In this document: positions 26,298-33,986 of the stretch, piece by piece
Position numbering within the stretch: the first letter of the stretch is position 1
How the letters are laid out: each line of letters opens with the position of its first letter
Assembly (NCBI GenBank): GCA_963837755.1
Contig: CAWIOP010000001.1
Coordinates: 1,674,001 to 1,738,000, forward strand
Direction of reading: 5' to 3'
DNA from: JADGHX01 sp963837755
GTDB lineage: Bacteria; Pseudomonadota; Gammaproteobacteria; Steroidobacterales; Steroidobacteraceae
Length of the DNA: 64,000 nt
The notes under the pieces: model-generated
Databases searched by the model: none
What the model was told of the DNA's origin: nothing
Seen by the model: only the letters and a program-made list of their open reading frames with translations
Made by a program: the position numbers and the translations under genes

Positions 26298-28181
26298 ATG
26301 ACTCTGAAGGTCGCGCTCATCAACATGCCCTTCGCGAGTCTCGACCGCCCATCGATCGCACTCGCGCAGCTGCGCGGCGCGGTGCGGGCGGAGCTTGGTG
26401 CCCGCGCGAGCGTGGACGTGCATCACGTGGGTCACGAGTTCGGCCGGATGATGGGGCCGAAGATCTACCAGTTCGTCGCACACTCGCCGGTCTCGGCGAG
26501 CGGCGAATGGCTGTTTCGCAAAGTGGCGTTCCCTCATCTGCCGGACAATATCCGCGACTACCGGGCCCGGTATTCGCATCGCACGAGCGCGCAGGGCTGG
26601 AAGTTCTTCGAGGATCGCATCATTCCGCTGCGGGACCGCTTTGCCGGCATCCTCGATGAGATCATCGAGCGGCGGCGCTTGCACGAGGCCGATGTCGTCG
26701 GACTCACCTCGATGTTCTGGCAGAACCTGCCCTGCATTGCGATGGCACGCCGTCTGAAGCTCGCGAATCCGCGTCAGATCATCGTCATGGGCGGCGCCAA
26801 CTGCGAAGCAACGATGGGCATAGAGCTCGTCACGAATGTCGATGCGATCGACTACGTGTTCTCAGGCCCCGCGCTCCTCAGCTTCCCGCGATTTCTTTCC
26901 GACGTGGAGCGCGGAGATACCGAGGCATGCGATCGGATCGATGGTGTGCTCAGCCGCCGCAACAGCAAGTCCATCAGCACCGTCGGCGGCGTGGGAGAGG
27001 AGTTCGACTGGAGCCACCACAAGCCCGAGCGGCAGGTCACGGGAATACAGCCGATCGGACGTGAGCTCGACATCAATACGGACATCGATATCGACTTCGA
27101 CGACTATCTCGCCTCGCTGGAGGAGCACATCCCCGAGACATTGCCCGAGGCGATCATCCCGTTTGAAACTTCCCGGGGTTGCTGGTGGGGTGCGAGAGCT
27201 CATTGCACATTCTGCGGACTCAACGGCACCACGATGGCCTACCGCGCCATGCGGGCGGAGCGCGCTACCACGCTCATTCAGCGCCTGATCGATCGATATT
27301 CCGGCCGGGTTTCCCGCTTCGAGAGTGTCGACAACATTCTTGCGCGCGAGTACCTCACGGACGTGATGCCGCGGCTGAAGGTGCCGCCACACGTGACGCT
27401 CTTCTACGAGGTCAAAGCGGACCTCACCGAAGACGCACTCAAGGTGCTGGCGGCCGCCGGGGTGCGTGAGGTGCAGCCCGGAGTCGAAGCGCTGGCAACT
27501 TCCACGCTGAAGCTCATGCGCAAAGGCACCACGGCCTTCAACAATCTGACGCTCCTCGCGAACTGCGCGAAGCATGGGGTGAAGCCTGTCTGGAATCTGC
27601 TCGTCGGCTTTCCGGGGGAGCAGGAAGAGATCTACGCCGGTTACAGCAAAATCCTCCGCCATCTGTTTCATCTGCCGCCCCCTTCCGGGGTGTACCTCGT
27701 ACGCTTCGATAGGTTCAGTCCCTATTTCACCTCCGAGAAAGAGTTCGGGCTGAAGCTCGTGCCTTACGACTTCTATGGGCTCTGTTATCCGTTCCCGCGC
27801 GAAGTGCTTAGGAACATGGCGTACTACTTCCAGGACACGGATCCCAATGCCATGTACATCCGCGCGGCCGCGCGCTGGCAGCCCGAGTTGAGCGCGCTCG
27901 TGGCGGAGTGGAATAGTCGGTGGAACTCTGCGGAGAGCAGGCCGCATCTCGTGCTGTCGCGAACGCAGGAGGGTGAATGCATTGACGACACACGGGGCGC
28001 GAAGCGGACCCAATACCTTCTGCCTGAACGCGAATCGCGCCTTATTCGCCACATCAGGCACACCCAGCGCGAGGAGCAGCTCGATGAGGAGCAGCTCGAA
28101 TCGCTGAAGGTGCTGAGTGGCAGAGGGCTGACTTTCAGCGAACGAGGACGAGTGATGAGCCTCGTGACCGAGGCGGGATGA
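26298..28181 (+). CDS. B12-binding radical SAM protein of the RiPP-maturation type (rSAM_ocin_1-like)
   Basis: Radical SAM enzyme, 627 aa. The start is ATG 26298, preceded by AAGGGAGG; an upstream in-frame ATG at 26244 has no such site. The N-terminus (VALINMPFASLDRPSIALAQL) begins a cobalamin-binding-like domain with VVGLTSMFWQN and IIVMGGANCEA. The cluster motif is Cys295-x7-Cys303-x2-Cys306 in RGCWWGARAHCTFCGLNG, the spaced pattern of the ribosomal-peptide maturation radical SAM family 1, rather than CxxxCxxC. Family members are thought to be C-methyltransferases. I see no precursor peptide or leader gene nearby. Here it most likely acts on an NRPS-bound or released peptide, perhaps by C-methylation. 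Confidence 0.85.
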   Translation: MTLKVALINMPFASLDRPSIALAQLRGAVRAELGARASVDVHHVGHEFGRMMGPKIYQFVAHSPVSASGEWLFRKVAFPHLPDNIRDYRARYSHRTSAQGWKFFEDRIIPLRDRFAGILDEIIERRRLHEADVVGLTSMFWQNLPCIAMARRLKLANPRQIIVMGGANCEATMGIELVTNVDAIDYVFSGPALLSFPRFLSDVERGDTEACDRIDGVLSRRNSKSISTVGGVGEEFDWSHHKPERQVTGIQPIGRELDINTDIDIDFDDYLASLEEHIPETLPEAIIPFETSRGCWWGARAHCTFCGLNGTTMAYRAMRAERATTLIQRLIDRYSGRVSRFESVDNILAREYLTDVMPRLKVPPHVTLFYEVKADLTEDALKVLAAAGVREVQPGVEALATSTLKLMRKGTTAFNNLTLLANCAKHGVKPVWNLLVGFPGEQEEIYAGYSKILRHLFHLPPPSGVYLVRFDRFSPYFTSEKEFGLKLVPYDFYGLCYPFPREVLRNMAYYFQDTDPNAMYIRAAARWQPELSALVAEWNSRWNSAESRPHLVLSRTQEGECIDDTRGAKRTQYLLPERESRLIRHIRHTQREEQLDEEQLESLKVLSGRGLTFSERGRVMSLVTEAG

Positions 28182-28232
28182 CTGGTTTTACCCTGACGAT
28201 CCTGACACGCAGTCACACACGACGGAGGAACC

Positions 28233-28454
28233 ATGGCAAATATGGATGACGAAGCGGATGGCGAGCGCATGTACATCGTGCTCGTCAACGACGAAGAGCA
28301 GCACTCTCTCTGGCCAAGCCAGAAGAGCATCCCGGCGGGGTGGCGCGCCGTGCGCGAGGCGGGCACTAAATCCGAGTGCCTCAAGTTCGTCGATGAGGTG
28401 TGGAAAGACATCACCCCGCTCAGCGTACGCCGGCAGATGACGGCAAGCTCGTGA
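28233..28454 (+). CDS. MbtH-like protein
   Basis: Small chaperone-like partner that binds and activates NRPS adenylation domains. At 73 aa it has the family pattern: NDEEQHSLWP, IPAGW, then CLKFVDEVWKDITPLSVR. A GGAGG site precedes ATG 28233. It sits between the radical SAM gene and the hydrolase in the NRPS operon, and is the only MbtH gene in the window, so it probably serves all nine A domains. Confidence 0.96.
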   Translation: MANMDDEADGERMYIVLVNDEEQHSLWPSQKSIPAGWRAVREAGTKSECLKFVDEVWKDITPLSVRRQMTASS

Positions 28455-28470
28455 GCGTGGGCTCTGGCGC

Positions 28471-29343
28471 ATGAGCTCACGTTCCATCCGGCTCCGCCGC
28501 GAAGAGGCTCCTGAGCTGCATCTCAGAGTCTGGGACGAGGGATCGCCCGCGTGCTTCCTCGTCCACGGTTTTGGCGAAGGCGGATTTGTCTGGGACCGTT
28601 TTGCCCGGGCACTTCAGCCTTTCGGCTCGGCCGCGGCGATCGACCTGCGCGGACACGGCGACTCCGGCCATGATTCTGGCCAGAGGTACACGGTCTCGGA
28701 CCACGTCGACGACGTTCTGTTTGCGCTCGATGAGCTGCGGCTGGAGCGGTTTGTTCTGCTCGGCCATTCCATGGGCGCGGCGGTCGCAATCGACATCGCT
28801 CAGCGGCTGGGCGAGCGGGTGCTGGGGCTCGTTGTGGTGGATGGCGGCCCGGATCCGAATCCCCTGACGATGCACCACATCCTGGAGCAGTTCAGGAGCC
28901 AGCCCCGGCGCTATGTTTCGGTGGAGCAGTATGCGACGCGGCTGATGCAGCTGTTGCCGCTCGCGCCTCCGGAAGTGCTTCAGGAGCTCGCGTGGCACGC
29001 GCTGCGCTCTCACGAGGACGGCAGCTTTGAGTTGAAGTGCGATCCGCAGATCGCCGAAGTGCCGATGGGCATCGACGACGATGCGTTGTGGCGAGCGCTC
29101 GGGACGTTGCATTGCCCGGTGCTGATCGTGCGGGGCGCCGCCTCTGCGGGATTGTCACGAACGTCCGCGGAAAGAATGATGACTCAGCTCAGGTGCGGCG
29201 AGCTGCGCACCGTGCCTTTTGCCGGGCACGCCGTGATGATCGACAACCCCGCCGGATTTTATTCCGCGGTCATTGATTTCATCACGGATGCGATACGCAG
29301 GCGCAGTGTCGGTGGCGTGTTCGGTCCCAGCGTGCCGGCGTAA
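28471..29343 (+). CDS. alpha/beta hydrolase (possible stand-alone thioesterase or cyclase)
   Basis: Alpha/beta hydrolase fold protein, 290 aa. The oxyanion region is LVHGFGEGGFVW; the nucleophile elbow is GHSMGA with Ser100, and the C-terminal histidine is His253 in AGHAVMIDNP. At the usual acid position after strand 7 the sequence reads RGAASAGLS, with alanine where aspartate is expected. Asp124 in VVVDGGPD after strand 6 could substitute. It is more like esterase/C-C hydrolase relatives than like type II (GrsT-like) thioesterases. Because no synthetase here carries a TE domain, it is a candidate for editing or chain release, but resistance or side-chain hydrolysis are also possible. Confidence 0.8.
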   Translation: MSSRSIRLRREEAPELHLRVWDEGSPACFLVHGFGEGGFVWDRFARALQPFGSAAAIDLRGHGDSGHDSGQRYTVSDHVDDVLFALDELRLERFVLLGHSMGAAVAIDIAQRLGERVLGLVVVDGGPDPNPLTMHHILEQFRSQPRRYVSVEQYATRLMQLLPLAPPEVLQELAWHALRSHEDGSFELKCDPQIAEVPMGIDDDALWRALGTLHCPVLIVRGAASAGLSRTSAERMMTQLRCGELRTVPFAGHAVMIDNPAGFYSAVIDFITDAIRRRSVGGVFGPSVPA

Positions 29344-29390
29344 GAGCGAACGGACGCATGGATGCTTCAGATACCAGGACGGGAGCTGCA

Positions 29391-32300
29391 ATGAGCGAAG
29401 GACTGCAGGCGGACCGACGTGAATTGCTGTCGCTGCTGATGCGGCGTCAGCGTAGCGATTATCCTGAGCCGCGTTCGCGTGACCTGGCGGTGCCGTTGTC
29501 CTTCGGGCAGGAGCGACTCTGGTTCATAGACCAGCTCGGACTCGCGGGCTCAACGTACAACGTTTGCGCGGCGTTACATGTCTCGGGTCCTCTCGACCCC
29601 GTCGCGCTGAGGAGTGGGATCGCAACACTCGTTCAACGGCACGAGGCCCTGCGAACGCGCTTCGTCTCCGTGGAGGGACGCGCTGTTCAGGTGACCGATC
29701 CGATCGGCGCGGTGCAGATCGAGTTCACGACGGCCAATGAGCCGCAGACGGAAAAGTGGCCCGCGCGTGAGTGCCAGTTCGCGCAGGAGCAGGCGGAGCT
29801 GACGTTCGACCTCTCCGCGGGCCCTCTCCTGAGAGTGGCGGTGCTGTCCTTCTCCGCGCGCGAGCATGCGCTGTGCATCACCATGCACCACATCGTTTCG
29901 GATGGCTGGACGCTGGGCATTGTCCTGCGTGATCTGAAGGAGGCGTATGCCGCTCGCCTCGCGGGCCGCACCGAACAGCTGCCACGCCTGCCGATCCAGT
30001 ATCCGGATTTCGCGCTTTGGGAACGCGAGCATCTCACGGACGATGTCCTGCAGAGGCATCTCGATCACTGGGTCGCGCAACTGGCCGGCGCGCCGCAAAT
30101 CTGCTCTATCCCTTCGGATCGGCAGCGAGCGGCTATTCCGAGCTTCGCCGGAGATCGGCTGGAGTTCACCCTGAGCGGCCGGGTCAGTGCACTGCTGCGG
30201 GAACTGGCACGCAGCGAAGGGGCGACGCCTTACATGGTGTTGCTCGGAGCTTTTCAGCTTCTCCTCGCACGGTGGAACGGTCTGTCTGAAGCGGTGGTCG
30301 GTACTCCGATTGCCGGTCGGACGCACGCGCAAACCGAAGGCGTGGTTGGGTTCTTCGCCAACACGCTGGTCATGCGCGTGCAGCTGAACGGCGATCCCAC
30401 GTTTCGCGAGCTGCTGAGGCGTGTGCGCGCCATGACGCTCGCGGCGTTCGCCCATCAGCAAATGCCGTTTGCAACGCTTGTCAAAGAGTTGCAGCCCCGA
30501 CGCGACCTTTCCCGTCAGGAGCTCTTCCAGACGATGTTCAGCTTTCAGCGCGAGCCCGCAAGCCGCCTGGAATGGGCGGGGCTGACTCTTACGCCGATCC
30601 CGTTCGCGCAAGTGGTTTCGAAGTTTGATCTCACGATGAACGTCTTCGATGCCGCGTCGGCGTTTCACGGCGGCGTCGAGTACGCGACCGATCTGTTCGA
30701 CGCCGGAACGATTGCACATTTTGCAGCGAGCTACTCCAGTCTCCTTGAAGCGATCGCCGAAGACGCCGATCGCTCTGTGTGGGATCTGCCGCTGGTGAGT
30801 GAGGCGGAGCGCGAAGAGCAGCTGGTGGCATGGAATGCGACGTCGCACGCGTACGCGTCCGATCGCTGCATCCACGAGCTATTCGAGGAGCAGGCGTGCG
30901 CGCATGCGGATGCGGTGGCGGTGGTGAGCGGGGGACAGACTCTCACCTATGGGCAGCTGAGCGAGCAGAGCAATCGCCTTGCGCATCACCTTTGCACACG
31001 CGGCGTAGGTCCCGAGCAGGTGGTGGGCGTGTGCATGGAACGCACGGCGCAGATGGTGGTGGCGCTGCTGGGGATACTGAAGGCGGGAGCTGCGTATCTG
31101 CCGCTGGATCCGCAGTACCCCGGCGCAAGGCTGCGCCTGATGCTGGAGGATGCCGGCGCACGGGTGCTGCTGAGGCAATCGGATGCGGCAGAAGATCTGC
31201 CGGGGTTCACCGGCGAGGTCATTGAGTGGGGAGCGCTTCCGGAGGAGGAAATGCAGTCCCTCCTCGGACGCTGCCCGAACAGCGTGCCCGAAAGTGAAGT
31301 GAGCGCGCAGAACCTGGCGTACGTGATTTACACCTCAGGGTCGACCGGTACGCCCAAGGGCGTGGCGCTCGCGCATGGCAGTGTCGGGAATTATCTGGCG
31401 TGGGCGAGCCGGCACTATCAGGTGGGCGAGCGAGGCGGAGCGCCGGTCAACACGCGTCTGAGCTTTGATGCGGTGGTGACGAGCTTGTGGTTGCCGCTCA
31501 TCCGCGGGGCAACGGTGCAGCTTCTGAATGAAGGTCCGCTGGAGCTTTCGCAACTGGCACAGGTGCTCAGCAGTGAAGAGCGGCCGTTCGCGCTGGTGAA
31601 GCTGACGCCGGCACAGCTGGCGCAGCTGCAGTGGTTTGTGAGCAGCGGAGGGCTTCGGGCCCACGGTGCGGGCGCCTTCGTCATAGGAGGTGAGGCGCTC
31701 AAAGGGCAGCAGGTGCAGTTCTGGCGCAAGCACGCGCCGGGTGTGCGGCTCATCAACGAATACGGGCCGACGGAAACGGTGGTCGGCTGTGTGGTGCACG
31801 AGGTGACTGCACAGACGGCGCGTTACGCCGATGTTCCCATCGGCCGTCCGATCTGGAACACGCAGGTGTATGTGCTGGATGAGACGCTGGAGGTGGTGCC
31901 GGCCGGAGTGATTGGAGAGCTATACGTCGGAGGAGTGGGTGTGGCGCGGGGCTACCTGCACCGTGCAGGCCTGACAGCGGAGCGTTTTATCGCGAACCCG
32001 TATGGCGGGGCGGGCACGCGGCTGTATCGCACGGGAGACCGGGTGCGGTACCGGGCCGATGGTGAGCTTGAGTATGTGGGGCGTGCGGATCATCAGCTGA
32101 AGATCCGCGGCTACCGGATCGAGCCGGGGGAAGTGGAAGCGGCGCTGCTGAGGTGCGCGGGAGTCAGTCAGGCGGTGGTGGTGGCACCTGAGGAGGCGCA
32201 GTCCTCAGAGCGTCGGCTGGTGGGCTACGTAAGCGGACAGGGACTTGAGGTGAAGGCGCTGCGCGAGCAGCTGCAGAAGAGCCTGCCGGAGTACATGGTG

Positions 32301-33986
32301 CCCTCGGCCCTTGTGGTGCTGGAGAGTCTGCCGTTAACGCCGAACGGCAAGGTGGACCGGCAGGCCCTGCCGGCTCCGGATGTGAGTGCGCAGCTTCAGC
32401 AGCAGTATCAGGGCCCGCGCACCCCCACGGAGGAAGTGCTCGCGCAGATCTGGGCGGAAGTGCTCGGGGTTCAGCGCGCCGGCATCCACGATAACTTCTT
32501 TGAGCTCGGTGGCCACTCAGTCATCGCGATTCAAATCATCGCAAAGGCCGCCGAGGCAGGCATCAAGGTCACGGTGCTACAGCTGTTTGAGCATCAAACC
32601 ATCGAGAGCCTCGCGCTGGTGGCGGAGTCCGCCGATCTCAGCGGACAAGAGCAGGAGGAAGTCCACGGCGCCGTGCCACTGCCCCCTGCCCACAGAGCAT
32701 TTCTAGAGCTGTGGCCAGAGCGGCTGCACACAAACGTCATCACAACTGCCTTTCGCTGTCGGCAGTGGCTATCACCGGATCTTATGAGGAGCGCACTGCA
32801 TGCGCTCACCGCACACCACGACGCTCTGAGGCTCACGCTGGATCCGGTGCGAAGCGTCACCGAGTACCAACACGCTCGCCTGTGCGAGACGGACCTGGCT
32901 CCTTGTTTTGAGCACTTGAGCGACGATGCGCAGCAAGTGGCAGCCATCCAGAGCGTCCTTGAGCAGGTAGGTACGCGCTTCCGCCTGTCGATGAACGTCG
33001 CCCGGGCCCCGCTCTTCCGCGCGGCGCTTGTGGATTTCCCCAGAGCCGGGGCGCAGTACTTCCTCTTCGTAGTTCATCACTTCGCCTATGACCACGTCTC
33101 GCTCACGATCCTGATCGAGGATCTGCAAAGAGCCTGCACTCAGCTCGAGCGTGGTGAACCGGTGAGCCTGCCACGCAAGACTGCGTCATTCAAAGAGTGG
33201 GCATCCAGGCTGGCGGAACTCGCGCACGGCACTCAGCTGCAAGACGAAGCGTCATTCTGGCGTGACGTGGCACGGCGAGAGGACCTCGCTTTGCCACGGG
33301 ATGATCCTCACGGCGCCAATACTGGCGCATCGAATCAAGTGGTGTCGGTGGCCTTCTCCGTTGCCGAGACGACAGCCCTGCTTCAATCCGTGCAGCGGCA
33401 ATACAGCGCCCAGATGGAGGAGCTGCTGCTGACCTCGCTGGGCGAGGCCTTGCGTGAATGGTCGGGAAAGAGAGCCTTCTGGGTTGATCTCATGCGCAAC
33501 CTGCGCACGCAGGGGCTGCCGGATCCGGACATTTCGCGCACCGTGGGCTGGTTCTCAAACCTGGTTCCCGTGCTGCTGGAAACAGATCCGGGCGCCAGCT
33601 TCGGCGACGCATGCAAACGGGTGCAGCAACACCTGCGAGCGCTTCCCAACGGCGGCGTCGGCTACGGAATTCTGCGGTACGTAAAGGAAGATCCCGTGCT
33701 CAAGTCGCTCGGCTCTCCGCAGATCTGTCTCAACTACTTCGGCGTCAATGTTTCCGATGCCAGGAGCAATACGCTCTTCGAGAGCACCGGATACAAGGGC
33801 GTCATGAATGCCGATGCGGTGGTGAATCGAAATCACCTGATCGATGTCGTTGCCGACATCCATGACGGCTATCTGCGGATGGCGTGGATATTCAGCGGCA
33901 ACGTGCATCGTCGCGAGACGATCGAGCGCGCGCTCGGCGCTCAGGTGCGTTTGCTCAGGAACCTCGCCGCGAGCGGCGTCTCGTGA
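29391..33986 (+). CDS. NRPS2: single-module synthetase C-A-T-E with degenerate epimerase
   Basis: Assembly-line enzyme of 1531 aa adding one residue. ATG 29391 (MSEGLQADRRELL) is preferred over ATG 29358 because GGGAG lies just upstream. Order: short N-terminal helix (possible docking), C domain (HHIVSDG from residue 166), A domain with pocket DATKVGEVGK (Asn-like, copy of NRPS1 module 1), T domain (LGGHSV, Ser1043), then an epimerisation domain (about 1095-1520). The E domain keeps HH-x3-D (His1229) and GVGYGILRYV, but the ExHGRE catalytic segment reads DLMRNLRTQ (residues 1366-1374), losing the base glutamate. Its stop overlaps the NRPS3 start as GTGA. Confidence 0.96.
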   Translation: MSEGLQADRRELLSLLMRRQRSDYPEPRSRDLAVPLSFGQERLWFIDQLGLAGSTYNVCAALHVSGPLDPVALRSGIATLVQRHEALRTRFVSVEGRAVQVTDPIGAVQIEFTTANEPQTEKWPARECQFAQEQAELTFDLSAGPLLRVAVLSFSAREHALCITMHHIVSDGWTLGIVLRDLKEAYAARLAGRTEQLPRLPIQYPDFALWEREHLTDDVLQRHLDHWVAQLAGAPQICSIPSDRQRAAIPSFAGDRLEFTLSGRVSALLRELARSEGATPYMVLLGAFQLLLARWNGLSEAVVGTPIAGRTHAQTEGVVGFFANTLVMRVQLNGDPTFRELLRRVRAMTLAAFAHQQMPFATLVKELQPRRDLSRQELFQTMFSFQREPASRLEWAGLTLTPIPFAQVVSKFDLTMNVFDAASAFHGGVEYATDLFDAGTIAHFAASYSSLLEAIAEDADRSVWDLPLVSEAEREEQLVAWNATSHAYASDRCIHELFEEQACAHADAVAVVSGGQTLTYGQLSEQSNRLAHHLCTRGVGPEQVVGVCMERTAQMVVALLGILKAGAAYLPLDPQYPGARLRLMLEDAGARVLLRQSDAAEDLPGFTGEVIEWGALPEEEMQSLLGRCPNSVPESEVSAQNLAYVIYTSGSTGTPKGVALAHGSVGNYLAWASRHYQVGERGGAPVNTRLSFDAVVTSLWLPLIRGATVQLLNEGPLELSQLAQVLSSEERPFALVKLTPAQLAQLQWFVSSGGLRAHGAGAFVIGGEALKGQQVQFWRKHAPGVRLINEYGPTETVVGCVVHEVTAQTARYADVPIGRPIWNTQVYVLDETLEVVPAGVIGELYVGGVGVARGYLHRAGLTAERFIANPYGGAGTRLYRTGDRVRYRADGELEYVGRADHQLKIRGYRIEPGEVEAALLRCAGVSQAVVVAPEEAQSSERRLVGYVSGQGLEVKALREQLQKSLPEYMVPSALVVLESLPLTPNGKVDRQALPAPDVSAQLQQQYQGPRTPTEEVLAQIWAEVLGVQRAGIHDNFFELGGHSVIAIQIIAKAAEAGIKVTVLQLFEHQTIESLALVAESADLSGQEQEEVHGAVPLPPAHRAFLELWPERLHTNVITTAFRCRQWLSPDLMRSALHALTAHHDALRLTLDPVRSVTEYQHARLCETDLAPCFEHLSDDAQQVAAIQSVLEQVGTRFRLSMNVARAPLFRAALVDFPRAGAQYFLFVVHHFAYDHVSLTILIEDLQRACTQLERGEPVSLPRKTASFKEWASRLAELAHGTQLQDEASFWRDVARREDLALPRDDPHGANTGASNQVVSVAFSVAETTALLQSVQRQYSAQMEELLLTSLGEALREWSGKRAFWVDLMRNLRTQGLPDPDISRTVGWFSNLVPVLLETDPGASFGDACKRVQQHLRALPNGGVGYGILRYVKEDPVLKSLGSPQICLNYFGVNVSDARSNTLFESTGYKGVMNADAVVNRNHLIDVVADIHDGYLRMAWIFSGNVHRRETIERALGAQVRLLRNLAASGVS
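30676..32464 (+). repeat. 1.8-kb module duplication, copy 2 (NRPS2)
   Basis: Partner of 10255-12043. Identity begins in the last part of the C domain (GAGTACGCGACCGATCTG) and stops abruptly at GCGGAAGTGCT, just before the T-domain core, where NRPS2 switches to its own E-type carrier sequence. Confidence 0.9.
32660..33960 (+). other. E domain of NRPS2, probably inactive
   Basis: Compared with the intact E domain in NRPS3 (VELENHGREELFEG), the same stretch here reads VDLMRNLRTQGLPD: Met1368 takes the place of the catalytic glutamate, and the conserved His and Gly are also gone. HHFAYDHVSL replaces HHxxxDxxSW. RTVGWFSN and NYFG-type motifs remain. The next C domain (NRPS3 start) is of the L-accepting style, as expected if no D-residue is formed. 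Confidence 0.75.

Noticed and set aside
33884..33982. ATG start for NRPS3 at 33884
   Set aside because: The 33 extra residues are Arg-rich and lie inside the NRPS2 gene; the GTGA overlap at 33983 fits the coupling style of the operon.
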